Source: Alphaproteobacteria bacterium (lineage in GTDB: Bacteria > Pseudomonadota > Alphaproteobacteria > Rhizobiales > Xanthobacteraceae). From it: a stretch of 20,566 nucleotides of DNA. The position numbers were made by a program, and so were the translations under genes. A model generated the notes under the pieces. It ran no database searches, was not told where the DNA came from, and saw nothing but the letters and a program-made list of their open reading frames with translations. The stretch covers positions 1 through 20,566 of the forward strand of contig VAZH01000068.1 in the NCBI GenBank assembly GCA_005884465.1. Direction: 5' to 3'. Each line of letters starts with the position of its first letter. Position 1 is the first letter of the stretch. Below, in pieces: positions 1 through 7,710 of this stretch.

Positions 1-150
1 CGGTTCGATCCGCAGCCGGTCATAAGTCTTGCCGACCAGCTTCTCGAACGGCGCGCCTTTCAGCACGCCGTCGACCAGCTTGCGCCAGTCATCATAGCTT
101 GCCGGCGCGAAATCCGCTGCTAGCTGCAGGTCGTCAGGTGCAGATGCCAT
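1..150 (-). CDS. mutA: Methylmalonyl-CoA mutase small (beta) subunit, N-terminal part only
   Basis: Only the first 50 codons are in the window; the rest lies beyond the left edge. The peptide contains W-R-K-L-V, then V-L-K-G-A-P-F-E-K-L-V, then K-T-Y-D-R-L-R-I-E-P. This matches the characteristic N-terminal segment of the small subunit of heterodimeric methylmalonyl-CoA mutase, where a LKGAPF motif is followed by a TYDG-I-I-P motif. The enzyme interconverts methylmalonyl-CoA and succinyl-CoA in propionate metabolism. The small subunit is cobalamin-free and structural, pairing with the catalytic MutB chain. The start is an ATG with a good purine-rich ribosome site (GGAGGGAGCG) just upstream. 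The gene runs in the same direction as the folate genes but is separated from them by a terminator, so it is probably its own transcription unit. The family call rests on a short stretch recognised from memory. Confidence 0.75.
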   Translation of the reverse strand, partial: MASAPDDLQLAADFAPASYDDWRKLVDGVLKGAPFEKLVGKTYDRLRIEP

Positions 151-190
151 TTCGGTAGGTCGCTCCCTCCGAGCCATTTTTGCTTGCTAT

Positions 191-236
191 CGCGTTTTCC
201 AGCGAAGTGGATACCGGTTTGCGTAAAGAAAACGCG
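191..236. repeat. Nested stem-loop intergenic repeat, copy A
   Basis: A 9-bp outer inverted repeat (CGCGTTTTC at 191-199, GAAAACGCG at 228-236) encloses the core GAAGTGGATACCGGTTTGCG, which has a weaker inner repeat. The core AAGTGGRTACCGGTTT is shared with a second copy at 19387-19433, which has the same nested architecture. Elements with this core are, as I recall, common between genes in Bradyrhizobium. It is non-coding and sits between the mutase start and the folate terminator. Confidence 0.7.
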
Positions 237-250
237 TCAAAACAATAGAT

Positions 251-292
251 AAGAGCCTCCGTTCCGATTCAATCGGAACGGAGAGGGCTCTT
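251..292 (-). terminator. Probable rho-independent terminator after folK
   Basis: A long imperfect hairpin, with arms AAGAGCC-TCCGTTCCGA and TCGGAACGGA-GAGGGCTCTT around a TTCAA loop, lies about 60 bases past the folK stop. Read on the minus strand it is followed by ATCTATTGTTTT, a moderate T-rich tail. The hairpin may be the 3' half of a larger composite repeat whose 5' half is the nested stem-loop at 191-236. Confidence 0.6.
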
Positions 293-351
293 GGCCGGAA
301 ATTGCCACGTACTGTCAGCCAAGCCAAACGGTTGTTTTTGGTCCCTTTCGG

Positions 352-846
352 TCAGCTTGGGTCGGGCAGCCGCTCAATTTCCCGGGTTGATAGCTGTGCC
401 AGCGCTGCCGAAATACTGCGTCCCGCGATGACACGGTCCGGCGCGATCTCCGCGAGCGGCACCAGCACGAAGACGCGCTCGAACAGCCGGGGGTGCGGCA
501 GCGTCAGTTCCGGCTTGTCGATCGAAACATCGTCATAGGCGATCAGATCGAGGTCGAGGGTACGCGGACCCCAGCGCCTTTCGTTGGTCCGATCGCGGCC
601 GAACTTCCTTTCGATCCTGTGCAACGTAAACAGCAGCGCGTGGGGATCGAGGTCGGTTTCGATTTCGATGCAGGCATTGATGAAAGCAGCCTGCTGCTGC
701 TCATCGCCCCAGGGTGGGGTGGAGTAATCGGATGACCGCGCCAGCAGCGCGCCCTGCGTCATGCCGCAGATATTGGCGATCGCCTTTTGGAATGTCGCGC
801 GGACGTCGCCGACATTGCCGCCAAGCGCGATCAGAACGTCAGCCAT
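352..846 (-). CDS. folK: 2-amino-4-hydroxy-6-hydroxymethyldihydropteridine diphosphokinase (HPPK)
   Basis: This 164-residue protein moves pyrophosphate from ATP onto 6-hydroxymethyl-7,8-dihydropterin, giving the activated pterin used by dihydropteroate synthase. It has the HPPK hallmarks in order: the N-terminal I-A-L-G-G-N-V-G-D motif, S-x-Y-x-T-x-P-W-G followed by A-A-F-I-N for pterin binding, and the signature R-W-G-P-R-T-L-D-L-D-L-I near residue 92, whose aspartates bind magnesium. The H-P-R-L-F-E-R-V-F-V-L-V-P-L block follows. The length is normal for the family. The ATG overlaps the end of folB by 8 bases and has no strong ribosome site, which fits translational coupling. It is the last gene of the folP-folB-folK run and ends before the hairpin at 251-292. 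Confidence 0.96.
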   Translation of the reverse strand: MADVLIALGGNVGDVRATFQKAIANICGMTQGALLARSSDYSTPPWGDEQQQAAFINACIEIETDLDPHALLFTLHRIERKFGRDRTNERRWGPRTLDLDLIAYDDVSIDKPELTLPHPRLFERVFVLVPLAEIAPDRVIAGRSISAALAQLSTREIERLPDPS

Positions 847-1219
847 GAGGCGGCTGCGGCCGCGTGCGCGTCAGGACTACCCCGACATCGTCGAAAATCG
901 CAGCGATCGGCGCGTGCGGCTTATGAACGGTGACCTTGATCGCGCTGACGCGGGGAAACGCCCCCAGTATCGCGTCGGCAACGGCGCCGGCCGCGCGTTC
1001 CAGCAGCTTATAATTGGCATTCTTGAAAGCAGCGGTGGCGGTTGTGACCACATTGGAATAGGACACGGTATCGGCGAGACGATCGGTGCGCGAGGAATCC
1101 GACAGATCGGTAAAGAGTTCGAGATCGATCACGAACCGCTGCCCGACCTCGGTCTCATGTTCCATCACGCCATGGCGGGCATGGATGACGACGCCGGTGA
1201 TAAAGATACTATCGGTCAT
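839..1219 (-). CDS. folB: Dihydroneopterin aldolase
   Basis: DHNA aldolase splits 7,8-dihydroneopterin into 6-hydroxymethyl-7,8-dihydropterin and glycolaldehyde. With the start used here (M-T-D-S-I-F) the protein is 126 residues. The family's catalytic positions fall at the same numbers as in the well-studied bacterial enzyme: Glu22 in the G-V-x-x-x-E-x-x-x-G-Q motif, Tyr54 in T-V-S-Y, and Lys100 in V-T-V-H-K-P. This start is chosen because its ATG overlaps the folP stop in an ATGA arrangement and has GGACAGG upstream. A start four codons earlier is possible but less likely. Coupling to folP upstream and folK downstream places it in the folate operon. Confidence 0.95.
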   Translation of the reverse strand: MTDSIFITGVVIHARHGVMEHETEVGQRFVIDLELFTDLSDSSRTDRLADTVSYSNVVTTATAAFKNANYKLLERAAGAVADAILGAFPRVSAIKVTVHKPHAPIAAIFDDVGVVLTRTRPQPPHG

Positions 1220-2070
1220 CGCCTGTCCCAAATCGCCGCTGCCACGCGCAGCGCTTGTACGGTTTCCGGTACATCATGGGTACGAATGATCCGCGCCCCG
1301 CCTTTTGCGGCCACAACATGCGCCGCGATCGATCCTCCAAGCCGCTGATCCGGCTCCGACGGCACGACCGAACTGATAAAACGCTTTCGCGATGCGCCGA
1401 CCAGCAGCGGCAGGCCAAATGCGGTGAGTTCATTCAACCGGGCCAGCGCCGTCATGCTCTGCTCAGGGGTTTTGCCAAAGCCGATACCGGGGTCGAGCAC
1501 GATATTGCCACGTGAAATACCCGCCTTCGCCGCGATCTCAAGCGAGCGCGCAAAAAACGCCGCGATATCCTTCATGATGTCGATGCCGGCATCGACGCGG
1601 TCGCGGTTGTGCATGACGATGACAGGCGAATTGCGTGCCGCCAGCAGCCCAGCCATGCCGGGATCGCGCTGCAGGCCCCAGACGTCGTTGGCCATGGTCA
1701 CACCTGCATCAAGCGCCCGGGCGACGACGGCCGATTTCATGCTGTCGATGGACACGGGGACACCGAGGGAAACGACGTCGGCCACGACCGGCTGCAAACG
1801 TTCTAGTTCTTCCTCGGCCGAGACCGGTTCCGCGCCATAGGGCCGGGTGGATTCGGCACCAATATCGATGATGTCGGCGCCCTCGGCGATCATTCGGCGA
1901 GCCTGCGCCAGCGCGCGCTCCGGTGTGTCAAACTGTCCGCCGTCGGAAAACGAATCCGGCGTAACGTTGAGGACGCCCATCACGGCTGGATGGGGCCTGG
2001 ACAAAAGCGCCCGCAGCACCGGATGATCTGCCGGGGCGGTCGCCGGAGCGGGTCTGGACGTCGCAATCAT
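1216..2070 (-). CDS. folP: Dihydropteroate synthase
   Basis: DHPS condenses the activated pterin from FolK with p-aminobenzoate to form dihydropteroate and is the target of sulfonamides. Both family signatures are clear: M-G-V-L-N-V-T-P-D-S-F-S-D-G-G near the N-terminus and D-I-G-A-E-S-T-R-P about 35 residues later. Downstream come S-I-D-S, the N-D-V segment, V-I-V-M-H, D-P-G-I-G-F-G-K-T and the S-R-K-R-F loop, all expected in the TIM barrel. The start is uncertain. The frame stays open to a TTG at 2154 (312 residues), but the ATG used here gives 284 residues, the usual family size, and the extra Ala-rich stretch matches nothing known to me. It heads the tightly coupled folP-folB-folK set. 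Confidence 0.95.
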   Translation of the reverse strand: MIATSRPAPATAPADHPVLRALLSRPHPAVMGVLNVTPDSFSDGGQFDTPERALAQARRMIAEGADIIDIGAESTRPYGAEPVSAEEELERLQPVVADVVSLGVPVSIDSMKSAVVARALDAGVTMANDVWGLQRDPGMAGLLAARNSPVIVMHNRDRVDAGIDIMKDIAAFFARSLEIAAKAGISRGNIVLDPGIGFGKTPEQSMTALARLNELTAFGLPLLVGASRKRFISSVVPSEPDQRLGGSIAAHVVAAKGGARIIRTHDVPETVQALRVAAAIWDRR

Positions 2071-2174
2071 GCGGTCGCTTTGCGCGGTCCGTGCATCGGA
2101 GTCAAGATGCGGAGCGTGCGCCGATGCGGCACCAGCCTGGGCGGCCTCAAACAACGATCAATGGGTGACCTGGT

Positions 2175-2582
2175 TCAATAGGTAATCTTGGGCTGAAGCT
2201 TGCGGGCCTGCGCGATCAGTTGCTCGACGGACTTCTCCGAAGGCAAAACCCGGACGAGTTTGCGCTTGGTATTGACCTCTTTCATGCTCTCGGCCAGGCG
2301 CGCCGGATTGCGTAGCGCAAGTTCGCGAACCGTGGCGACGCCGGCGGCGCGCACCAGTCCCACCTTCGCCTTGCCCATGCCGGGAATCCGCATGTAGTCG
2401 GAAACATTGGCCCATTCGAGCAGTTGCTGCTCGCTGATGCCGGTTTTCGCCGCAAGTGCTTTGCGGCCCTTTACGGTCCGGGCCGTCTCGAGCAGCTTGT
2501 CCGTGGTGCGAATGCCAAGCGATTTCAGCTTGGAAGCGGCGAAGGATGGCAGGCCGTCAATCTCGGAGATTGGATATGTCAT
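2175..2582 (-). CDS. DUF4332 / helix-hairpin-helix protein
   Basis: A 135-residue protein made of two helix-hairpin-helix-like halves. The first, around I-D-G-L-P-S-F-A-A-S-K-L-K-S-L-G-I, resembles the start of DUF4332 domains. The second, around I-P-G-M-G-K-A-K-V-G-L-V-R-A-A-G-V, is a classic HhH hairpin of the kind that binds DNA backbone or mediates protein contacts. No catalytic residues are evident. The chosen ATG (M-T-Y-P-I-S-E-I-D) lies 22 bases after the preceding gene's stop; the open frame upstream overlaps that gene and is likely spurious. The ribosome site is weak. It probably shares a transcript with the small gene upstream, and perhaps with folP 104 bases downstream. Function unknown. 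Confidence 0.8.
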   Translation of the reverse strand: MTYPISEIDGLPSFAASKLKSLGIRTTDKLLETARTVKGRKALAAKTGISEQQLLEWANVSDYMRIPGMGKAKVGLVRAAGVATVRELALRNPARLAESMKEVNTKRKLVRVLPSEKSVEQLIAQARKLQPKITY

Positions 2583-2604
2583 GACATTCAATATGAAAGC
2601 TGCT

Positions 2605-2970
2605 TTAGGCGAACTGGCTGAGGCCCGGCGTCCCTGCGATGATCTCGCCCATTCGATCCGCTCCGATTTTGTCGCGGCCGAACGTGAAAAGTTCACGAGC
2701 GACGTTCTGAATTTCGCCTATCCCCAAGCCAAGCCCCATCAGCTTGGTGCCGAGCGCCATCAGGCCACCGCCCATCAAATTTCCCAGACTGCCGCCATTG
2801 CCTGAGGCCGCGATCGCAGCTTCCGCACCGGGAATCTGGTCGATCAAGGCCTGAACTTTGTCCGAGGGACCCTCGTTGCGAAGAAATCCGAGAATGATGC
2901 CGATGGTTTTTTCAGCCACAGCATCATCAATGCCGGCCTTTACGGCCAGCCGTCCAATCAGTTCGTCCAT
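2605..2970 (-). CDS. Small DUF2267/DUF2780-like protein of unknown function
   Basis: A 121-residue protein starting M-D-E-L-I-G-R-L-A-V-K-A-G-I. It has a helical N-terminal half that includes A-E-K-T-I-G-I-I-L-G-F-L and L-I-D-Q-I-P-G-A-E. A glycine-rich, mildly hydrophobic middle (G-N-L-M-G-G-G-L-M-A-L-G) and a helical end follow. The pattern of a short helical domain before P-G-A-E resembles the DUF2267 and DUF2780 groups, but I cannot separate these by eye. No signal peptide or catalytic motif is visible. A GGGCGGGG stretch before the ATG can act as ribosome site. It heads the leftward cluster and faces the DUF853 gene across a 354-base divergent spacer. Confidence 0.75.
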   Translation of the reverse strand: MDELIGRLAVKAGIDDAVAEKTIGIILGFLRNEGPSDKVQALIDQIPGAEAAIAASGNGGSLGNLMGGGLMALGTKLMGLGLGIGEIQNVARELFTFGRDKIGADRMGEIIAGTPGLSQFA

Positions 2971-3324
2971 ATTGCCCCGCCCTCAGCCGGTTACGTGCCG
3001 GATCCTTGCTTATCGAATTTATCTTGATCTTCTGCGATACGAATTACAAGCGATGACCGCATTTGAAAGTGCTTTCATCTTCGATCGCGTGACGAGTGTT
3101 GCAGCAATGCAAGAGCAGTTGCGAAATTCGCTGGCAAATTGTCGCGGACCCGACGGTTCGCTCCAATTTTCGGCAGGAAAGCACGAAGCCGGCCGATCTC
3201 GTCTCGATGAACCGGGTTTCCGATCCCCCAAATGCCGTTGACCGGGTTCAATCGGCTTGCAAGATGCAATAGGATCATGGTGCCCGGGTAATTGAGCCCT
3301 TGATGCGCGCGAAGAGGCGATGCA
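2971..3324. other. Divergent intergenic spacer, likely holding two promoters
   Basis: This spacer separates a leftward small-protein gene from the rightward DUF853 ATPase gene, so both promoters should lie here. On the minus strand a TTGTAA with a nearby AAGATAAATT is a possible but weak promoter about 60 bases before the small gene. GAAAG-TG-CTTTC near 3064 is a tiny inverted repeat. No RNA gene or convincing coding sequence was recognised. Confidence 0.4.
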
Positions 3325-4896
3325 ATGGCTACGTCCGACAACAAGATGGCCGATACCGACGAGAAAATCTTCATCGGGAAGGGTGAACAGCCAGTCTGGC
3401 TGACGCTCGGGCTTGCAAATCGCCATGGCCTCGTCACCGGCGCCACCGGAACCGGAAAAACCGTCTCGTTGCAGGTGATGGCGGAGGGATTTGCGCGCGC
3501 CGGCGTCCCGGTGTTCGCGGCCGATATCAAGGGAGACCTTTCGGGCATCTCTGAAGTCGGCGAGCCCAAGGATTTTATCGTCAAACGGGCCGGCGATATG
3601 GGCCTCACCTTCCAGCCCGACCGGTTTTCGACCGTGTTTTGGGATGTGTTCGGCGAGCAGGGCCATCCCGTGCGTGCAACCGTCTCGGAAATGGGCCCGC
3701 TGCTGCTCTCCCGCATGATGGATTTGAACGACGTCCAGGAAGGCGTGCTCAACGTCGCATTCAAGGTAGCCGACGAGCAGGGTTTGCTACTGCTGGATAT
3801 GAAGGATCTGCGGGCGATCCTGTCTTTCATCGCGGAACACGCCGCCGAGCTGACCACGCAATACGGCAACGTCTCCAAGCAGACCGTGGGAACCATCCAG
3901 CGTCAGCTCTTGGTGCTGGAAAATCAGGGCGGGGCCAGGTTTTTCGGCGAACCGGCGCTGGCGCTGAAGGATTTCATGCGTACCGACAGCGACGGCCGGG
4001 GCATGATCAATATCCTGGTGGCGGACAAACTGATGCAGAGCCCGCGGCTATACGCCACTTTCCTGCTGTGGATGCTGTCCGAGCTGTTCGAAGAACTTCC
4101 GGAGGTTGGCGATCCGCCAAAACCGAAGCTGGTGTTCTTCTTCGACGAAGCGCACCTCTTGTTCAACGATGCGCCGAAGGCGCTGATGGACAAGATCGAG
4201 CAAGTGGTGCGGCTGATACGCTCGAAGGGCGTCGGGGTTTATTTTGTGACGCAAAACCCGATCGACGTTCCGGACAAGGTGCTCGCCCAATTGGGCAACC
4301 GCGTGCAGCACGCGCTCCGGGCCTTTACCCCGCGCGACCAGAGAGCGGTCGCGGCGGCCGCGCAGACCTTTCGTCCCAATCCCAAGCTCGACACCGCAGA
4401 GGTGATCACGCAATTGGGCAAGGGCGAAGCGCTGGTGTCGTTTCTGGAAGGCAACGGCACGCCGGCAATGGTCGAGCGCGTCATGATCCGGCCGCCCTCG
4501 GCGCGGATCGGACCAATCACGACCGAAGAACGCAAGGCGATCATGGACAAGAGCCCGGTGAAGGGAAAATACGACACCACAATCGATTCCGAATCGGCCT
4601 ATGAGATGCTGCAGAAGCGCGTGGCCGGAACGACAGCGTCCCCGGGTGGAGCTGCTGGAGGCGGGGGAATTCTTGGGCAGATCGGCGCGATTGTCGGGAT
4701 GATTTTCGGGACCAACGTGTCGAGGGGAAGATTGTCGACCGGACAGATCATCGCGCGAAGCGTCACGCGTTCGGTGACCAACAAGGTGGTCGGCGGGGTA
4801 GTTGCCGATCTCGGCAAGTCGGTGGGCGGCTCAATGGGTAGTTCGGTCGGCCGTGCGCTGGTGCGCGGTGCGCTCGGCGGATTGCTGCGACGCTAG
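3325..4896 (+). CDS. HerA-like ATPase, DUF853 (YjgR) family
   Basis: A 523-residue P-loop ATPase related to Escherichia coli YjgR and more distantly to the HerA/FtsK DNA-translocase group. Walker A is G-A-T-G-T-G-K-T at residues 39-46. Walker B with the adjoining acid is the hydrophobic run V-F-F-F-D-E-A-H at about 270-277. V-Y-F-V-T-Q-N-P-I-D, about 35 residues later, fits the sensor region. The F-A-A-D-I-K-G-D-L-S-G motif after Walker A is typical of DUF853. The C-terminal 90 residues are glycine-rich and end in a weakly hydrophobic segment, as in the family. The ATG follows GAAGAGG at good spacing. The cellular role of the family is unsettled: DNA processing or an envelope-associated ATPase have both been considered, and nothing here decides it. 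Confidence 0.9.
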   Translation: MATSDNKMADTDEKIFIGKGEQPVWLTLGLANRHGLVTGATGTGKTVSLQVMAEGFARAGVPVFAADIKGDLSGISEVGEPKDFIVKRAGDMGLTFQPDRFSTVFWDVFGEQGHPVRATVSEMGPLLLSRMMDLNDVQEGVLNVAFKVADEQGLLLLDMKDLRAILSFIAEHAAELTTQYGNVSKQTVGTIQRQLLVLENQGGARFFGEPALALKDFMRTDSDGRGMINILVADKLMQSPRLYATFLLWMLSELFEELPEVGDPPKPKLVFFFDEAHLLFNDAPKALMDKIEQVVRLIRSKGVGVYFVTQNPIDVPDKVLAQLGNRVQHALRAFTPRDQRAVAAAAQTFRPNPKLDTAEVITQLGKGEALVSFLEGNGTPAMVERVMIRPPSARIGPITTEERKAIMDKSPVKGKYDTTIDSESAYEMLQKRVAGTTASPGGAAGGGGILGQIGAIVGMIFGTNVSRGRLSTGQIIARSVTRSVTNKVVGGVVADLGKSVGGSMGSSVGRALVRGALGGLLRR

Positions 4897-4953
4897 AATT
4901 TTTGGCTCATTGCTGCGATATGATCTCCCTCTGATTTCTGCGGAAAGGTGCGT

Positions 4954-6273
4954 GTGCTGAGATATCCGTCGTTGCGAGCGCCGCTCGATATTCTATTTCT
5001 GGTCTGCTGCATCGCGCTGACGGCCGACGTTCTGGTCCCGGAGATCTGGGGGAACGGAAAGACAAAAGACTATCCGCTCTGGTTCTGGGCCGGGCAGCAG
5101 GTGCTTCAGGGAAGGGATCTCTACCCCAGCGATCCCAAGGCCTATTTCGAATTCATCTATCCGCCGCTGCCCGCGGTCTTGCTCGCGACACCCAGCTATT
5201 TCGGCAAGGTACCTCTCTATCTATGCCTGTCATTTTTGAACGCGGTCGCGTGGTGGATGACGGCGCAATTGTCGAACGCGATGACGGGATCCGGCAAAAT
5301 ACCCGGTCCTTGGCTGTTTGCGCTGCCGGGCTTCGTCACGATCTCCTTTGTTTTCGACATGTTCGATCTCGGGCAGCCTAATCTCGTTCTGCTAGCGATG
5401 ATGTTGCTCGGGTTCTGGTTCTTGCAGCACGAGCGCCCGTGGATGGCGGGAAGCATGTTTGCGCTGGCAACCGCAATCAAGGTCTTTCCGGTGGCCGTGT
5501 TTCCTTACCTGGTTTGGCGACGGCGATGGGCGTCAGCCGCAAGCATGGTGGTCTTCCTCGGAATCTTTCTGTTCGTGGTTCCCGCGCCCGTACGTGGTTT
5601 CCAGCACAACGTCTCCGAACTGAAGACCTGGTTCCAGGGAATGGTTGGATCGAGTTCGGAGCAGGGCTTTGGACAGCGCGCCGAGCAGAACTGGTCGTGG
5701 GTCAATCAATCCATCATCGCGGTGACGCACCGGCTGACGCGCCCGGTCAATTACAACCAGGACAATCCGGCGAAGCAGCCAGCCTACATGAACTTGCTCG
5801 ACCTCGATTTCAGAACGGCGAATTGGGTCGTGCTGGCAGTATCATTGGCGATCGGGCTGGGGTATATCGCGGTGATGCCGCCGCCCGCGCGGACAACACC
5901 GCTGTCTGAGGCCGAAGAGCTTGGCCTCCTGTTCTGTCTGATGACGGTAGCATCGCCGCTGGCCCGGCAGTATTATTTCGTATGGCTATTCTTTCCGATC
6001 ACGATCCTGATGCATCGGGGAGCCTTTGATCCACGTCCTGCCGTGCGGATTGGTACGTGGGCCGCCTTGGTGGCCACGGGTCTGCTGATGTGCCTCTCAT
6101 TGCCGGTTTTTCCGAAGGATCTGCAGGCCTACGGGAACAATCTCGCCGCTACCGCGGTGATAGCCGCGGGATTGGTCTGGCACATCCTGCATCCGCCATT
6201 CGAAGCCAAAGCCAGCTCCTTGTCTCCGACGGACGGCGAGCTACAACCCGATATGCAGAATATCTCCCACTAG
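4954..6273 (+). CDS. GT87-family (DUF2029) polyprenyl-phosphate-dependent glycosyltransferase
   Basis: A 439-residue integral membrane protein with about nine to ten hydrophobic segments. The first loop carries K-D-Y-P-L-W-F-W-A-G-Q-Q-V-L-Q-G-R-D-L-Y-P, which matches the GT87 pattern of an acidic residue before an amphipathic helix ending G-x-x-x-Y. Asp39 is therefore the candidate catalytic residue, as in mycobacterial PimE. The family motif A-x-x-I-K-V-F-P also appears mid-protein. Members transfer sugars, usually mannose or arabinose, from polyprenyl-phosphate donors on the outer face of the membrane. The acceptor is unknown here. I use the second GTG because GGAAAGG sits five bases before it; the GTG at 4948 overlaps that site. 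The M20 gene starts 16 bases after the stop, suggesting co-transcription. Confidence 0.85.
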   Translation: MLRYPSLRAPLDILFLVCCIALTADVLVPEIWGNGKTKDYPLWFWAGQQVLQGRDLYPSDPKAYFEFIYPPLPAVLLATPSYFGKVPLYLCLSFLNAVAWWMTAQLSNAMTGSGKIPGPWLFALPGFVTISFVFDMFDLGQPNLVLLAMMLLGFWFLQHERPWMAGSMFALATAIKVFPVAVFPYLVWRRRWASAASMVVFLGIFLFVVPAPVRGFQHNVSELKTWFQGMVGSSSEQGFGQRAEQNWSWVNQSIIAVTHRLTRPVNYNQDNPAKQPAYMNLLDLDFRTANWVVLAVSLAIGLGYIAVMPPPARTTPLSEAEELGLLFCLMTVASPLARQYYFVWLFFPITILMHRGAFDPRPAVRIGTWAALVATGLLMCLSLPVFPKDLQAYGNNLAATAVIAAGLVWHILHPPFEAKASSLSPTDGELQPDMQNISH

Positions 6274-6289
6274 CCCAGGGAAAATCGAA

Positions 6290-7705
6290 ATGTCCGACGC
6301 GCCGCAGCTACAGCCGGTCCTCGACCGCATCGATGCCGATCTCGACAACAGCCTCGAGCGGCTGTTTGCGCTGTTGCGGATCAAATCGATTTCGGCCGAT
6401 CCGGCCTTTGCCGGAGATTGCAAGGCGGCTGCCGATCACCTTGCCAAAGACATCGCATCGCTGGGTTTGGCCACAGACGTCAGGCCGACGGCCGGTCATC
6501 CCGCGATCGTTGCCAAAACCAACGGCGGCGGCAGTGGTCCGGGCCGGCCGCACGTGCTGTTCTACGGTCACTACGACGTGCAGCCGGTCGATCCGCTCAG
6601 TCTTTGGCACCGTCCGCCCTTCGAACCTGCCGTCACCGACCATGCCGACGGGCGGAAGATCATCGTTGCGCGCGGCGCCGAGGACGACAAGGGGCAATTG
6701 ATGACCTTCGTCGAGGCCTGCCGGGCCTGGAAATCCGTAACCGGCTCGCTGCCGGTCGACGTGACCATGGTCATCGAGGGCGAAGAAGAAATCGGTTCGA
6801 AGAATTTCGTTCCGTTTCTTGAAAAGAACAAAGACGACCTAAAGGCCGATTTTGCTTTGGTCTGCGACACCGGCATGTGGGACCGGGATACGCCCGCCAT
6901 CACCACTTCGCTGCGCGGGCTGATGTATGATGAGGTGCGGATCAGGGCCGCCAACCGCGACCTGCATTCCGGCATCTTCGGCGGGGCTGCGCAGAATCCG
7001 ATCCGGGTGCTGACCCGCATTCTCGGCGGCCTGCATGACGACAACGGCCGCATCACGATCCCCGACTTCTATGACGGCGTGAAGGATTTGCCAGCAGACA
7101 TCCTGGCGCAGTGGAAGAATCTAGATCTTACGCCGGAATCCTTCCTCAAACCGATCGGGCTTTCCATCCCCGCCGGCGAGAAGGACCGGCTGCTGATCGA
7201 GCAGGTCTCTTCGCGCCCGACCTGCGACATCAACGGCATCATCGGCGGCTATACCGGAGAGGGCTCGAAGACCGTCATCCCGGCCGAAGCCTCGGCCAAA
7301 ATCTCCTTCCGCCTGGTCGAGGGCCAGCAGCCTGAAAAAATCCGAAAAGCCTTTCGCGATTACGTCACTGCGCGCGTACCTGCGGATTGCAGGGCCGAAT
7401 TCACCGACCATTCCAGCGCGCCGGCCATCGCGCTCGACTGGACCATGAAGCCGCTGGCCGCTGCCAAGCGCGCGCTGACGGACGAGTGGGGCAAGGAAGC
7501 GCTGCTGATCGGCTCGGGCGCGTCGATCCCGATCGTCGCGGATTTCAAGCGCACCCTCGGTCTCGATACCGTGCTCGTCGGTTTCGGTCTGGAAGACGAC
7601 AACATCCATTCGCCGAACGAAAAATACGATCTCAGGAGTTTTCACAAGGGCATTCGTTCGTGGGCGCGAATTCTCGCAGCGCTGGCGGACGCGCCGAAGG
7701 AATAA
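6290..7705 (+). CDS. M20-family dipeptidase/metallohydrolase
   Basis: A 471-residue zinc or cobalt hydrolase of the M20 family, CNDP/ArgE-like branch, cleaving small peptides or N-acyl amino acids; the substrate cannot be read from sequence. The full ligand set is visible: His94 and the assisting Asp96 in G-H-Y-D-V-Q-P-V-D, bridging Asp132 in G-A-E-D-D-K-G, general base Glu165 and ligand Glu166 in E-G-E-E-E-I-G-S, Asp193 in C-D-T-G-M, and His440 in H-S-P-N-E-K-Y-D. The dimerisation (lid) domain sits between residues of about 205 and 320 and has the expected N-R-D-L-H-S-G-I-F-G-G. There is no signal peptide, so it is probably cytoplasmic. It lies between the GT87 and ASCH genes with short gaps of 16 and 5 bases, consistent with one transcript. 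Confidence 0.93.
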   Translation: MSDAPQLQPVLDRIDADLDNSLERLFALLRIKSISADPAFAGDCKAAADHLAKDIASLGLATDVRPTAGHPAIVAKTNGGGSGPGRPHVLFYGHYDVQPVDPLSLWHRPPFEPAVTDHADGRKIIVARGAEDDKGQLMTFVEACRAWKSVTGSLPVDVTMVIEGEEEIGSKNFVPFLEKNKDDLKADFALVCDTGMWDRDTPAITTSLRGLMYDEVRIRAANRDLHSGIFGGAAQNPIRVLTRILGGLHDDNGRITIPDFYDGVKDLPADILAQWKNLDLTPESFLKPIGLSIPAGEKDRLLIEQVSSRPTCDINGIIGGYTGEGSKTVIPAEASAKISFRLVEGQQPEKIRKAFRDYVTARVPADCRAEFTDHSSAPAIALDWTMKPLAAAKRALTDEWGKEALLIGSGASIPIVADFKRTLGLDTVLVGFGLEDDNIHSPNEKYDLRSFHKGIRSWARILAALADAPKE

Positions 7706-7710
7706 GCATC

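Noticed and set aside
3053..3241. Possible 62-codon gene in the spacer before the DUF853 gene
   Set aside because: No convincing ribosome site, codon third-position bias or recognisable protein; more likely chance.
3639..4604. A 321-residue plus-strand frame inside the DUF853 gene
   Set aside because: It lies in another frame of a gene with clear Walker motifs; the Arg/Gly/Ala-rich translation is typical of a shadow.
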